From a bacterium (GTDB lineage Bacteria > SAR324 > XYD2-FULL-50-16): 64,000 nt of DNA. The notes under the pieces are model-generated. The model was not told the origin of the DNA and made no database searches. It saw only the letters and a list, made by a program, of their open reading frames with translations. The translations under genes were made by a program, and so were the position numbers. Below are positions 7,536-16,821 of this stretch, piece after piece (the stretch's first letter is position 1; each line of letters opens with the position of its first letter). Location: contig JAHJTV010000073.1 of assembly GCA_018829445.1 (NCBI GenBank), forward strand, positions 1 to 64,000, given 5' to 3'.

Positions 7536-9566
7536 GTGAATAGGATAAAAAAAGGTATCATGATTTCTGGAGCTCTTTTGGGGCTGGTTACAGCGGAAGT
7601 TGCACGGAACTCCATATACGCTGCTGAGTTTGATGTCTCCTCGGATGAAATTGAGTTGGAGGCGATTCTGGTGGAAGGTTCACTAATAGAAGACACGGTT
7701 TTGAATACACCCAAAAATGTTTCCGTGGTGACAGCGTTGGATATCGAGCAGGCACCGGGGAAAAAATTGATTGAGATTCTGTCAAGTCAGGCCGGAGTAT
7801 CAATAATGAGCTATTCCGGGCACGATAAACAGTCGAGTGTTGATCTGCGGGGTATGGGCGCGGCGGCAAACAGCAATGTCCTGGTAATGGTTGATGGCAT
7901 CAGATTAAATGCTCCTGACCTGTCGGGAGCTGATCTGTCATCTATTCAAATGGAGGAAATAGAAAAAATAGAGATTATTCACGGTGGCGAATCGGTTGTC
8001 TATGGAGATGGAGCCGTTGGTGGAGTGGTACGTATCTATACAAAAAAACCGAAGCAGGGATCTTCGCTGAAAGTTCAAAATTCGGTAAGGAGTTTTGACA
8101 CGGTTTCCGCCTCGCTTCAATATTCGGGAAAGGACCAGAATCTAAGTGCCGGTGTCAATGGCGCTTATTTTGATACGGATGGGTACCGGGATAACGGGTT
8201 TTATACCAAAACAAGTGCCGGTTTCAACTTTAGCTATGATCTTTCTGACAGTCTTTCTCTTTCGCTTGTATCGTCCAATGTAAACGATGCATATGGTCTT
8301 CCCGGAGCGGTCTCCATTGATGATATCGATTCACCGGATAAGAGGAGGAAGACTGACCATCCGAATGACCGGGGCGAAACCAGGGATCAGAGACTTACCG
8401 GAAACCTGGAATTAAACCTGGACAATCAGGGGAGTATCAAGCTGATGAGAGGGTATCGATCGCGTTACAACTCATACATACTGGGATACAATGCTGACTC
8501 CGATCTATCGGAAGAGGAGCAGATGTCACATATTGATGAAGAAACCAGGAGTCTCAGACTGGTTTATTCCCAACCTTACTCTTTATTCTCCCTTCAACAT
8601 ACACTGAAATGTGGTCTTGACCATTATAAGAGTTATTATGTCAGGGATTCACTCTCTCAAAATGAACGTCACAACAGCAACACGGAGAGTCTGGGGATGT
8701 TTCTGATGAACCGGTGGAGTCTTGGCAAAAAGGCAAAGGTGAATCTCGGCTATCGACTTAATCGACTCCACGGTTTATTTCGCAGCGATAAGGGTTCTTT
8801 TCAAAATTCCGCATTCATTTGGAAAAATGGTGATCTGATTGAGAAAGAGTGGGAAAACCAATCCTACGATGTCGGCGTGAGTTATCAGAAAGACCCTGAA
8901 ACCAACTTTTTTTTGGCGCTGTCATCCAGCTTCCGTACTCCTAACGTCGATGAATTTGCTTTGGCTGATGAAGATTTAAAACCTCAACAAAGTCAAAATG
9001 CGGATTTGGGTATCCACTATAAGAACGCTGATGCCTTGGAGTATTCCATAACAATTTTTCAAATCTCTACTGAAGATGAGATTTATTATGGGATTGATCC
9101 TTCGACCGGAATTACTGAAAACAGGAATTACGAGGATGTCACTTTGAGGCAGGGGGTTGAAACAGAGGTCAAATTTTTTGCTTCTGATCTTTTACTGCTA
9201 TGGGCGAATGGTTCGTTTATCAGGGCGGAATTTGAGGGAAAGGGAACAAAAATTCCCCTGGTACCGACTTATAAAACAACATTGGGACTGGAATACGGTC
9301 TAACGGATCAATCAACTCTATCGATTACAGGAACCTGGGTGGGAGAACGGTGTGACGGCAATGATGAGAGCAATAGTCTCTATGAAAAACTGAAAGCATA
9401 TAACGTTATAAATACGAAGTTTTCTTATGATTTTTATAAAGGAAGAAAGCTTCATCTGGGAATTAACAACCTGTTTAATACGCTCTATTCAAACATTGCC
9501 TATAGTGAAGCGTATTATCCCATGCCCACTCGTGATGTATATTGTGAATTAAAATGGGAGTTCTAG
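7536..9566 (+). CDS. btuB: TonB-dependent outer-membrane receptor, BtuB-like
   Basis: This protein of about 677 residues should import cobalamin across the outer membrane with energy from TonB. After the signal peptide (KKGIMISGALLGLVTA) comes a TonB-box-like stretch, IELEAILVEGS, and then the plug domain with LIEILSSQAGVSIMSYSG, VDLRGMG, NVLVMVDGIRLN and IEIIHGGESVVYGDGAVGGVV. The 22-stranded barrel follows and ends in LGINNLFNTLYS and a terminal Phe (ELKWEF). The start is uncertain: GTG at 7536 and ATG at 7560 both fit the signal peptide, and a longer frame begins at 7449. Cobalamin is inferred from the riboswitch and from btuF, btuC and btuD downstream. Confidence 0.9.
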   Translation: MNRIKKGIMISGALLGLVTAEVARNSIYAAEFDVSSDEIELEAILVEGSLIEDTVLNTPKNVSVVTALDIEQAPGKKLIEILSSQAGVSIMSYSGHDKQSSVDLRGMGAAANSNVLVMVDGIRLNAPDLSGADLSSIQMEEIEKIEIIHGGESVVYGDGAVGGVVRIYTKKPKQGSSLKVQNSVRSFDTVSASLQYSGKDQNLSAGVNGAYFDTDGYRDNGFYTKTSAGFNFSYDLSDSLSLSLVSSNVNDAYGLPGAVSIDDIDSPDKRRKTDHPNDRGETRDQRLTGNLELNLDNQGSIKLMRGYRSRYNSYILGYNADSDLSEEEQMSHIDEETRSLRLVYSQPYSLFSLQHTLKCGLDHYKSYYVRDSLSQNERHNSNTESLGMFLMNRWSLGKKAKVNLGYRLNRLHGLFRSDKGSFQNSAFIWKNGDLIEKEWENQSYDVGVSYQKDPETNFFLALSSSFRTPNVDEFALADEDLKPQQSQNADLGIHYKNADALEYSITIFQISTEDEIYYGIDPSTGITENRNYEDVTLRQGVETEVKFFASDLLLLWANGSFIRAEFEGKGTKIPLVPTYKTTLGLEYGLTDQSTLSITGTWVGERCDGNDESNSLYEKLKAYNVINTKFSYDFYKGRKLHLGINNLFNTLYSNIAYSEAYYPMPTRDVYCELKWEF

Positions 9567-9568
9567 GC

Positions 9569-11380
9569 ATGATCCCGACAAAGCAGATTTTCCGCTTTTC
9601 AGGGCATCTCCAATGGCAAAAAACAGATCGATTATCAGTTGTTTTAATCATGATGACAAAATTTAATCTCTATTTTTGGGTGCTTTTGATTTTACAGGCT
9701 CTATTGCCTGGCCATTCTGCGTTGGCAGGTACTTATGCCCCTGCTGCGGATGAGACCGGATCGACCGCCATTTATATGAATAGCGATCGGTTTATAGGTT
9801 GGGCTTCCGGATGGATTAACCTTGTTTATGGAGAGGGGGTCAGCAGCACTTTTAAAACACCAGAATATGCCCTGGGGGCTGCAACCGGTAGCTCCTTTGA
9901 TATTGTATCCTTGGGGCGGGGGGGCAGTATCACCTTGACTTTTGATGTCCCGATTAGAAACGGTTTTGGGTGGGATTTTGCTGTTTTTGAGAATGCTTTT
10001 AGTGATACCTTTTTAGAGCTGGCATATGTTGAAGTCTCCTCCAACGGTATCGATTATGTAAGATTTGAAAACCATTCCCGAACACCCTCTGCTGTGGGCG
10101 AATATGGTAGCCTTGATCCCACAGATATCGAAGGATTGGCTGGAAAATACCGATTGGGATATGGAACCCCCTTTGACTTGGGAGATCTGTTTTTAAGGAA
10201 TGAAGTGACAAGTGGCATTCTCAATCTTTCCGCTGTTACACATATAAGACTGGTCGACATCATCGGTGATGGTAGTTGCGTTGATTCTGACGGGAATCCC
10301 GTTTATGACCCGTATCCAACCTCCGGCAGCGCCGGGTTTGATCTTGAAGCTCTGGGCTATCGATATGAAAGCTCCTCTCTGAGCAATACGGCTCCTGATA
10401 ACCCTGAACTACTTACACCGATAGATTCGGCAATCGCTGTTTCATCAGTCCCATCCCTTGTCATCAGTACTTTCAGCGATTTGGATACTGAGGATTTTCA
10501 CTTGGCAACCCGGTGGCAGGTTACTGAAGAGGCGGGGTTCTCTGCTTCAAGTCTAAAGCTGGAGGCCATATCCAGGACACGGTTGACCCAGTTGAGTGTT
10601 CCAGAGCTCATCCTTAAAGGGAACAATTCCTATTATTGGAGAGCCCTTGTATTTGACAGTTCAGGGTCCAAATCCGGTTGGTCTGATGTTTATCAATTCA
10701 CCACATCGGATTCAGCAGAAAATCCGGATTATATTTTGATGGATTGGGACGGGGATGGAACGGCGGATGGTGATATCTTGACGGTTGCCACTACAAATTC
10801 AGCCGGTGAACAGTGTTATATCGGTGTTGCAGCAGTTTCGAATGTTGATCGCATGGAAATTGTAAGGTCATTTGATATCAGTTCGGTCTCTTCCACCGGT
10901 GAAGACACAGTTGATAACTATGTCTTGGGATTATTCGGTTTTAGATTGACTGTGATTGATTCGGAGGAGCCTGTTGTCTTGACGATTTATTTCTCTGAAT
11001 CGGCAGCTTCAGATGCGGATTGGTATTCATATGATAAGGTAAACGGTTGGCTGAAAAGTGATACTGCATCTTTTAACACTTCACGAACAAGTGTAACGCT
11101 CGCAATTGAAGAAGGGGCATACGATACAGGAGACAAGGATAATGTGAAAAATGGGATTGTAGTCTACAAGGGCGGACTAGTCGAAACAAGCGAGAAGATT
11201 GATACCGATAGCGATGACGGAGGCATTGGAGAAAGAGGAGGATGCTTAATCACGGTCACCCAATTTGGATTTCCAAAGAAACCGATTGTGATTTTCCTTC
11301 TTTTAATTGCTTTAGGGCTGGCATTAACCGGCACAAGAAGCTTTTATACCGGTGCCCCCAGAATAAAAAAGAGGAGATAG
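9569..11380 (+). CDS. cell-surface protein of the cobalamin locus with choice-of-anchor-U-like domain and C-terminal membrane tail
   Basis: The product has about 603 residues. A signal peptide (VLLILQALLPGHSALA) precedes a domain with STAIYMNSDRFIGWASGW, SFDIVSLGRGGSITLTF, DFAVFENAFSDTFLELAYVEVS and a GLAGKYRLGYGTPFDL phrase. This domain is typical of surface proteins often found beside B12 receptor genes. An FN3-like segment (YYWRALVFDSSG) follows, then a choice-of-anchor-U-like domain (DADWYSYDKVNGW, DTGDKDNVKNGIVV). The C-terminus has GGCLITVTQFGF, one transmembrane helix and a basic RIKKRR end, a sorting-signal layout. The chosen ATG has GGGAG at a good distance and overlaps the btuB end; ATG at 9650 is an alternative. 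The last 37 bases overlap the opposite-strand gene. Confidence 0.85.
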   Translation: MIPTKQIFRFSGHLQWQKTDRLSVVLIMMTKFNLYFWVLLILQALLPGHSALAGTYAPAADETGSTAIYMNSDRFIGWASGWINLVYGEGVSSTFKTPEYALGAATGSSFDIVSLGRGGSITLTFDVPIRNGFGWDFAVFENAFSDTFLELAYVEVSSNGIDYVRFENHSRTPSAVGEYGSLDPTDIEGLAGKYRLGYGTPFDLGDLFLRNEVTSGILNLSAVTHIRLVDIIGDGSCVDSDGNPVYDPYPTSGSAGFDLEALGYRYESSSLSNTAPDNPELLTPIDSAIAVSSVPSLVISTFSDLDTEDFHLATRWQVTEEAGFSASSLKLEAISRTRLTQLSVPELILKGNNSYYWRALVFDSSGSKSGWSDVYQFTTSDSAENPDYILMDWDGDGTADGDILTVATTNSAGEQCYIGVAAVSNVDRMEIVRSFDISSVSSTGEDTVDNYVLGLFGFRLTVIDSEEPVVLTIYFSESAASDADWYSYDKVNGWLKSDTASFNTSRTSVTLAIEEGAYDTGDKDNVKNGIVVYKGGLVETSEKIDTDSDDGGIGERGGCLITVTQFGFPKKPIVIFLLLIALGLALTGTRSFYTGAPRIKKRR

Positions 11381-11964
11381 TTACCGGTAGCGTGAACCAG
11401 GAAAGGGGAAAGGAGTGTATCGTCAAATTCATAAACAGAAGTACAAAGAACACCGCCGATTAAGGGAATGAGTGGGAGGTCCGCTCCCGGGCTATGAATA
11501 GTTGAAAATGCTAATGAACTGATGATTAAAGCGGGAGCAAATCCCCAACGGCGGAAAAAACCAAAAATAACGCCTCTGAAAAAGATCTCCTCTGCCAGTG
11601 GGGCCAGAAGACAAACAATTAAAAATACCCAGGGGGCAGGGATATCGGCTGAGAAGGGGACCGAAACAGCAGGATTTAAGTGTTCAGGGAAGAATAATTT
11701 GAGACAAGATCCAGCCAGCACCATCAGAACACATAACCCGAAGGCAAACCGAAACCTTTTAAGCGTGGGTACAACAAGACTTTTTGAGCTGCGGAGAAAC
11801 AATAAATAAATAAAAAAGAGGGTTTCTGTTAATCTGCTGAAGCCAAGGATCAACAGCGAGTTCATTGTCGTCCGTGCATTAATCAAATAGCTGGCGGTTT
11901 CAATCAGAAACACAGCCAGAATGGCAAAAAAAAGATCGGATATCTGAATGTGGACGGGTTTCAT
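11344..11964 (-). CDS. CPBP family intramembrane metalloprotease
   Basis: The 206-residue polytopic membrane protein has the CPBP (CAAX protease and bacteriocin-processing, Abi) motifs in order: EEIFFRG, then FSTIHSP, then a late HATGN. These supply the glutamates and histidines that bind the catalytic metal. Substrates are unknown. The ATG at 11964 is one base away from the upstream gene's TAA, so the two are cotranscribed. A longer frame starting at 12099 exists but would overlap that neighbour by 134 bases and lacks family sequence. It is convergent with, and overlaps by 37 bases, the surface-protein gene on the plus strand. Confidence 0.85.
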   Translation of the reverse strand: MKPVHIQISDLFFAILAVFLIETASYLINARTTMNSLLILGFSRLTETLFFIYLLFLRSSKSLVVPTLKRFRFAFGLCVLMVLAGSCLKLFFPEHLNPAVSVPFSADIPAPWVFLIVCLLAPLAEEIFFRGVIFGFFRRWGFAPALIISSLAFSTIHSPGADLPLIPLIGGVLCTSVYEFDDTLLSPFLVHATGNYLLFFILGAPV

Positions 11965-11965
11965 T

Positions 11966-13456
11966 TTAATTTTGTAAAGAGAGATAGGCACACTGCTGAG
12001 GATATAAACTGGTGGTTGTTTTGATGATGTTCGCCATAAGTCCGGCTGCGATAACATCACCACGCTGACCGAGGGACAACATTGCTTTACAGACAACATT
12101 GGGGCTGGGATCGTTCAGGAGGCCGGTCAATTCACTTGTCGCTTTTGGATGATGCACATGAGCAAGAGCAGTTGCCAGCCACAACCGATCGGCAGTGTAT
12201 TGACTATGTAACAAATTGTTATAAGAACCAAATTTATTGATATCTGCTTTTTGTCGGATGATATCTTTCAGGGCTGCAATCCGTTCCATCTGATTTGCAG
12301 ATGATAAACCTTGTGTAGGATTTGAAATATTGTAAGAAGGCTGACTATATGGCCTGAGTTTATAAGAAGTGAATAAAAGAATTAATCCGGTTATCAGGGT
12401 TGCAGCCTGGATAGCCCTATTGGGTGTCATCAGTTTTTGTAGAACCATCATTAACGCCAGGTACAACAGAAGAGTGCAACAAATTGGTACGGTAACCAAC
12501 AACGATATAAACAAAGCCAAACGAAAGAATTTATAATAGTCACCTTTATCTGAAAAATCCCTAAGCGCTTCAGCCGGATTGGCCCGAAAATCGGGGATAG
12601 AAACAGAAGTCATCTGTTTTATTGGCGTCGAAAATCCCATGGATGTTCCATTGGAGCTGATAATCAAATCAGAAATAGCGCTTTGGCTGACCTTAAGATA
12701 GGAGAGTGATGTTAAAACTGCGTCGATCTCTCTTTTGAGACTGGGTTCAACCTCTGAGGTAAGGTAATAGGTTTTAACCGGTTTTTGCTTTTGGGATTGA
12801 ATGGCTGCAGCTACCAGGAAGGAATTGTCATAATAGTAATCGCTTAGCTTCTCTCCCACGGAATTGGAGAGCAAGAGATGATCACGAATGGAGACAAGAC
12901 TACTGTTATCATAAAAGCCAACCCAGGTTGCCGATATTAAAAGAGCGATAATGAGTTGAAATCTATTAAACGGGTAAAGATTATATCCGATTGGTTCTCC
13001 AGGGATCTTTCTATCAAGAAACCAGATAAAAATCGGAATGATCAAAAAGTAGCTGGAAGAAAACCAGCAGATCGAAACCGAATTTAAAAGATAGAGACAA
13101 TAGATCCAGATTGGGAAAGAGGAGTAGCAGACAACTTTCCAAAAGATGCCGGGAGTTCGTGCCGCATATAAAACAAAGATTGTAATGAGACTGATGCCCA
13201 CTCCAAGACTCATTGTAATCAGCAGCGCGCTTTTAAAAATAGCGATTGCGCCGGAAGAATGAGTGAGCGCTGTATAACCCGGAATAAAAATTTCATTTGC
13301 CCGAGATATCTCATGGAATCTGGATAGCTGGGTGCGGGTGACATAATAAAGGTGAATGACTGCCAATGTTTGACAGATTATCAACCCAAGCAGCAGGGGT
13401 AACAGCTTCCGAAACCAAGATATTGTTAAAACCTGTTTTTGCCAAAACCTGATCAT
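11966..13456 (-). CDS. polytopic membrane protein with a C-terminal HEAT-like region
   Basis: This 496-residue protein has about eight hydrophobic segments, including an N-terminal one (LLPLLLGLIICQTLAVI), a cluster at 75-190 and two near 330-380. An extracytoplasmic stretch of about 120 residues lies between them. The last 100 residues (RIAALKDIIR, TADRLWLATALAHVHHPKA, LNDPSPNVVCKAMLSLGQRGD) are HEAT-like. I do not recognise a specific function. It is followed at one base by the CPBP protease gene, so the two probably work together. Its start codon is only 11 bases from the divergent exbB start, so its promoter must lie inside exbB or be shared. Confidence 0.75.
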   Translation of the reverse strand: MIRFWQKQVLTISWFRKLLPLLLGLIICQTLAVIHLYYVTRTQLSRFHEISRANEIFIPGYTALTHSSGAIAIFKSALLITMSLGVGISLITIFVLYAARTPGIFWKVVCYSSFPIWIYCLYLLNSVSICWFSSSYFLIIPIFIWFLDRKIPGEPIGYNLYPFNRFQLIIALLISATWVGFYDNSSLVSIRDHLLLSNSVGEKLSDYYYDNSFLVAAAIQSQKQKPVKTYYLTSEVEPSLKREIDAVLTSLSYLKVSQSAISDLIISSNGTSMGFSTPIKQMTSVSIPDFRANPAEALRDFSDKGDYYKFFRLALFISLLVTVPICCTLLLYLALMMVLQKLMTPNRAIQAATLITGLILLFTSYKLRPYSQPSYNISNPTQGLSSANQMERIAALKDIIRQKADINKFGSYNNLLHSQYTADRLWLATALAHVHHPKATSELTGLLNDPSPNVVCKAMLSLGQRGDVIAAGLMANIIKTTTSLYPQQCAYLSLQN

Positions 13457-13467
13457 TAATTACTAAT

Positions 13468-14145
13468 ATGTTTGAAGACCTGAATGTTTCATTGTTGGAT
13501 CAGCTGGGTGTGCTGGGGTATCCCTTACTCATCTGCTCCTGCCTGATTTTGTCAATTATTATTGAAAGGCTTGTCTTTTTTCTTCTAACTTATCCCGTGT
13601 CAAAACAATTGGTAAATCAAATTGTTCAGAACAGCCGCTTGACGGTGTCAAATGATTTGAAGGTTCGTCTCCTTCACAATCCCTTTGGAAAAATACTATT
13701 GGAGTTAATTGAAAACAGAGATCGACCTTTTGATGAAAGAGAGCGTTTCTGTTCAATAAAACTTGTTGATGTTGAGAAGCCTCTGACTCGATTTTTACCC
13801 GTGCTTAAAATTCTGGCATCCATCAGTCCTCTACTCGGGCTATTGGGAACAGTCCTGGGAATGATTAACTCTTTTAAATTAATCTCTTCCAGCAACCAGC
13901 CCATCACACCGTCCCTGGTTTCCGGAGGAATATCACAAGCCCTGCTAACCACAGCCATTGGTCTTGTATTGGCTTTACTGGCCCTGGTGACTTTTTCGCT
14001 GTTTCAAATGCGGGTGAAAACACTGATGCAACATTTCATCCAGCAGTTGAATATCGTCAATCTTCATATTCAGCAGTGTACCCGGTTGAGTTTGCAGGAG
14101 AGAAGAGGGAGAGAAATTGTCAGCCAATGTGGAGAAGATTTATGA
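13468..14145 (+). CDS. exbB: ExbB/TolQ/MotA-family proton channel subunit
   Basis: The 225-residue protein is the channel subunit of the ExbB-ExbD-TonB motor that powers outer-membrane receptors. It has an N-terminal membrane helix (YPLLICSCLILSIIIERLVFFLL). Two further helices lie in the conserved region ILASISPLLGLLGTVLGMI and GISQALLTTAIGLVLALLALV, with the usual glycine- and threonine-rich faces. It is followed by exbD with an ATGA overlap. The position between btuB and btuFCD suggests a motor dedicated to cobalamin uptake rather than a general one. Confidence 0.93.
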   Translation: MFEDLNVSLLDQLGVLGYPLLICSCLILSIIIERLVFFLLTYPVSKQLVNQIVQNSRLTVSNDLKVRLLHNPFGKILLELIENRDRPFDERERFCSIKLVDVEKPLTRFLPVLKILASISPLLGLLGTVLGMINSFKLISSSNQPITPSLVSGGISQALLTTAIGLVLALLALVTFSLFQMRVKTLMQHFIQQLNIVNLHIQQCTRLSLQERRGREIVSQCGEDL

Positions 14146-14567
14146 TTCAATATCCGGATTATGGAAATTCAAATGAGGCGGATGGTACTCTTGACCTGAC
14201 AGCGTTGATCGACGTGATTTTTACTCTGATCATCTTTCTGATACTGACCATGGGTACCACACAGGTTATGACGGAAATAAACGTAACCCGTTCAAATCGG
14301 TCGCAATTGCCAGCTCAACCAAAAGCAGATCCCCTGGTTATTGAAGTCAGCCATGTTAATAAATTCTGGAAAACCCATGATTTTACAGTAAAAAACTTTG
14401 CTGAATTTAAGAATCAATTTTTATCACAATACGGCAAGGAACTTCAGCGTCCTGTCGTACTGGCCTTGGATAGAACATTGCCTGTGGAGAACCTGATTAC
14501 CCTGATGGATTTTCTATCAAAAAACGGATTTACCAACATTCAAATAGTAAGCGAATGGATGCCATAG
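14142..14567 (+). CDS. exbD: ExbD-like motor subunit
   Basis: This 141-residue protein starts at the ATG that overlaps the exbB stop (ATGA). It has the single N-terminal helix with the essential aspartate in LTALIDVIFTLIIFLIL and a periplasmic domain ending in the ExbD pattern VVLALDRTLPVENLITLMDFL and GFTNIQIVSEW. It stabilises and couples proton flow through ExbB to TonB. A longer frame begins at 14076 but its first 22 residues lie in exbB and do not look like ExbD. It overlaps tonB by 13 bases. Confidence 0.92.
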   Translation: MIQYPDYGNSNEADGTLDLTALIDVIFTLIIFLILTMGTTQVMTEINVTRSNRSQLPAQPKADPLVIEVSHVNKFWKTHDFTVKNFAEFKNQFLSQYGKELQRPVVLALDRTLPVENLITLMDFLSKNGFTNIQIVSEWMP

Positions 14568-15496
14568 AAAAATATCCATCATATTTATTACTGATTGGAT
14601 TACTTTCTGTTTTTTTGTGGCTGCATCTACATCTCTTTAATAATGTACACATGGGGCTTGGTCCCGGTGTCTCCGCTCCAGTTAAACAGACGTTGCATAT
14701 CCGGATTGATCCCCAGCCCCGGCAGGAGATTAATTCCTTGAAACCGGCTGAATCCAAACGACCAAAAAAGGTTTCAAGATCTGAAAAACAGGCGAAAACT
14801 ATTCCGGATTCGAAACCTCTGAAAATGATAAATCAGCAAGAACGGAAAATCGTATACAAAGCTGAAAAACCGGACTTAACGGTATACCCTCAAATGAAAG
14901 TTCTGTTGGCAAAAACCGACAATGGGAAGATCACTCCGAAAATACCCGATATTTATGCAAATGGGGTGGTAGAAAAAAAAGAAAAACCGATCGAGGAAAA
15001 ATCCGAAAAAATGGAGGAATCGCAGAAGAAGGTAAAAGCGGAAAAGGTTCTTCCTATTACAAATAAAACCGCGATTTCTGACGAAGAGATGCTCCCCCTT
15101 TCCGTGATTCGCGAGTTGCCCGAGCCAACTATTCAATCAGCACAACAGTCAAAAGCATCAAAAGAGTCCGATGATGTTCTTGCCAAGCCGGATGTAGACT
15201 GGAATCAACTGCTCAAGCAGTTTATTTCACAAATTGATGTTTCGGACTATTATCCTGCTTTGTCACGAAGGAGGCGTCAGCAGGGAGTCGTTGTTTTAAA
15301 TCTGGTATTGGAGGGAAACATGGAGTTGACCAGTATTTCAATAAAAAAAACAAGCCAATACCCCCGTTTGGATAAAGCGGCATTAGCACTGATGGAAGAA
15401 AATAGAAAAAATCTGAAGAAAATATTGGGTTTAAACCCGGTTTTACTGGAAAATCCGATCTCGTTACACCTGCCAGTGCATTTTGCTTTGAAATAG
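14555..15496 (+). CDS. tonB: TonB energy transducer
   Basis: The 313-residue protein has an N-terminal anchor helix (YLLLIGLLSVFLWLHLHLF). A long Lys/Glu/Pro-rich periplasmic linker (residues about 50-215) follows. The C-terminal domain has YYPALSRRRRQQGVVVLNLVLEG and then SQYPRLDKAALALMEE, which matches the TonB C-terminal fold. It carries energy from ExbB/ExbD to the btuB-like receptor. The linker is unusually rich in lysine and glutamate. It is translationally coupled to exbD and precedes the binding-protein gene by 37 bases. Confidence 0.92.
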   Translation: MDAIEKYPSYLLLIGLLSVFLWLHLHLFNNVHMGLGPGVSAPVKQTLHIRIDPQPRQEINSLKPAESKRPKKVSRSEKQAKTIPDSKPLKMINQQERKIVYKAEKPDLTVYPQMKVLLAKTDNGKITPKIPDIYANGVVEKKEKPIEEKSEKMEESQKKVKAEKVLPITNKTAISDEEMLPLSVIRELPEPTIQSAQQSKASKESDDVLAKPDVDWNQLLKQFISQIDVSDYYPALSRRRRQQGVVVLNLVLEGNMELTSISIKKTSQYPRLDKAALALMEENRKNLKKILGLNPVLLENPISLHLPVHFALK

Positions 15497-15533
15497 AAGA
15501 AAGGCCTTTTTAATCTCCAACAGAATTAAACAT

Positions 15534-16709
15534 ATGAAGAAATCGATTGTAGTTCATTCTTTTCTGCTTCTCCTGCTGTTTCTTTTTATGGGTGATTGCG
15601 GATTCTCGCAAGCAACAGGTATAAGAACCGGAAACCGGAATCTGTCTGCTGATTATTTTCCGGACAAGTCTGTTCTGAAATATGCAAAAGGGTTTTCCAT
15701 TGAATATCATTTGACCCATAAGATTATTCGAGTGACGAATCCCTGGCAGGATTCGAAGGTAGTCCACACCTATGTACTGGTTCAAAAGGGTACCGAGCTT
15801 CCTCAAAACATTGAAACCAATAAAGTAATTTGGATTCCGACCGAGCGTATTATCAGTTTGAGTACCACAAATCTGCCCTTTATTGAGAATCTTGATCTGG
15901 TTGATCAATTGGTTGGGGTTGGTAATACAAGACTGATCAATAATCAGAAGATACGTCATAGGGTTCAGTCGGATAAGATCAAGGAAGTTGGGTGGACGAG
16001 CAATGTTGATATGGAGAAATTGCTTATACTGACCCCTGACCTGGTGATCACCTTCGGTGTCGGGAAATCAGGGCTGGAAGAATTGGCGATTTTTGATGAA
16101 TTTAATGTCCCTTATGTAACAAATACGGACTATCTGGAACCTACACCCCTTGGCAGAGCCGAGTGGATAAAGTTCATCGCCGCCTTTGTAAATAAGGAAA
16201 AACTGGCGGAGGAGCTGTTTGACAAGATTGAGGCTGGCTACCTGGAGAATTCCAGGCTTGCTGAAACTGTGAGGAATAAACCCTCTGTTTTTACGGGATC
16301 AAACTATAAAGGAAGCTGGAGAGTTCCGGGGGGCAAAAGCTATCTGGCAACAATGCTAAGCGATGCCGGGGCATCCTATATCTGGGCAGACGACAATACC
16401 AGGGGGAGTATTCCCCTGGATCTGGAAACTGTTTTTGCCAAGGCTTGGGATGCCGACTTTTGGCTCAATGTTGGAGCCTGGAACAGTATTCAGGAGCTAA
16501 AAGCAGCGGATTCCCATTATAATGGATTTAAATCTCTGGAACGAAAAACAGTATATAATAACAATGCCCGGATAAATCAGTTTGGAGGAAATGACTATTG
16601 GGAATCCGGTCTGGCGAATCCTCATCTTTTATTAAAAGACCTTATTAAGATTTTTCATCCGCATCTGCTGCCAGATCACAAACTGAACTGGTATAAAAGA
16701 CTTGAATAA
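15534..16709 (+). CDS. btuF: periplasmic ABC-transporter binding protein, BtuF-like
   Basis: This 391-residue exported protein begins with a signal peptide (SFLLLLLFLFMGDCGFSQA). It carries the BtuF/FhuD-type (periplasmic binding protein 2) domain from about residue 95: IISLSTTNLPFIENLDLVDQLVGV, LLILTPDLVITFGVG, and a later FTGSNYKGSWRVPGGKSYLATMLSDAGA segment. It delivers ligand to the BtuC/BtuD permease. The Cys in MGDC does not form a convincing lipobox. Cobalamin as ligand is inferred from the riboswitch and locus, since this fold also serves iron-siderophore transport. Confidence 0.88.
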   Translation: MKKSIVVHSFLLLLLFLFMGDCGFSQATGIRTGNRNLSADYFPDKSVLKYAKGFSIEYHLTHKIIRVTNPWQDSKVVHTYVLVQKGTELPQNIETNKVIWIPTERIISLSTTNLPFIENLDLVDQLVGVGNTRLINNQKIRHRVQSDKIKEVGWTSNVDMEKLLILTPDLVITFGVGKSGLEELAIFDEFNVPYVTNTDYLEPTPLGRAEWIKFIAAFVNKEKLAEELFDKIEAGYLENSRLAETVRNKPSVFTGSNYKGSWRVPGGKSYLATMLSDAGASYIWADDNTRGSIPLDLETVFAKAWDADFWLNVGAWNSIQELKAADSHYNGFKSLERKTVYNNNARINQFGGNDYWESGLANPHLLLKDLIKIFHPHLLPDHKLNWYKRLE

Positions 16710-16821
16710 TCCGGGGATTCCAGATTCCTCAGCTAAGTAATCCTGTTTCGAAATGTTTCCTTTGAAATATTTGTTTAAACTTTTCTGTCTTACTTTATAA
16801 AAGAGTTATTAATTACTCGAT

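Noticed and set aside
11470..11500. Apparent resemblance to CHAT tail remnants (GTGGGAGGTCCGCTCC)
   Set aside because: It lies inside the intact CPBP protease gene, in its normal frame, so resemblance is chance.
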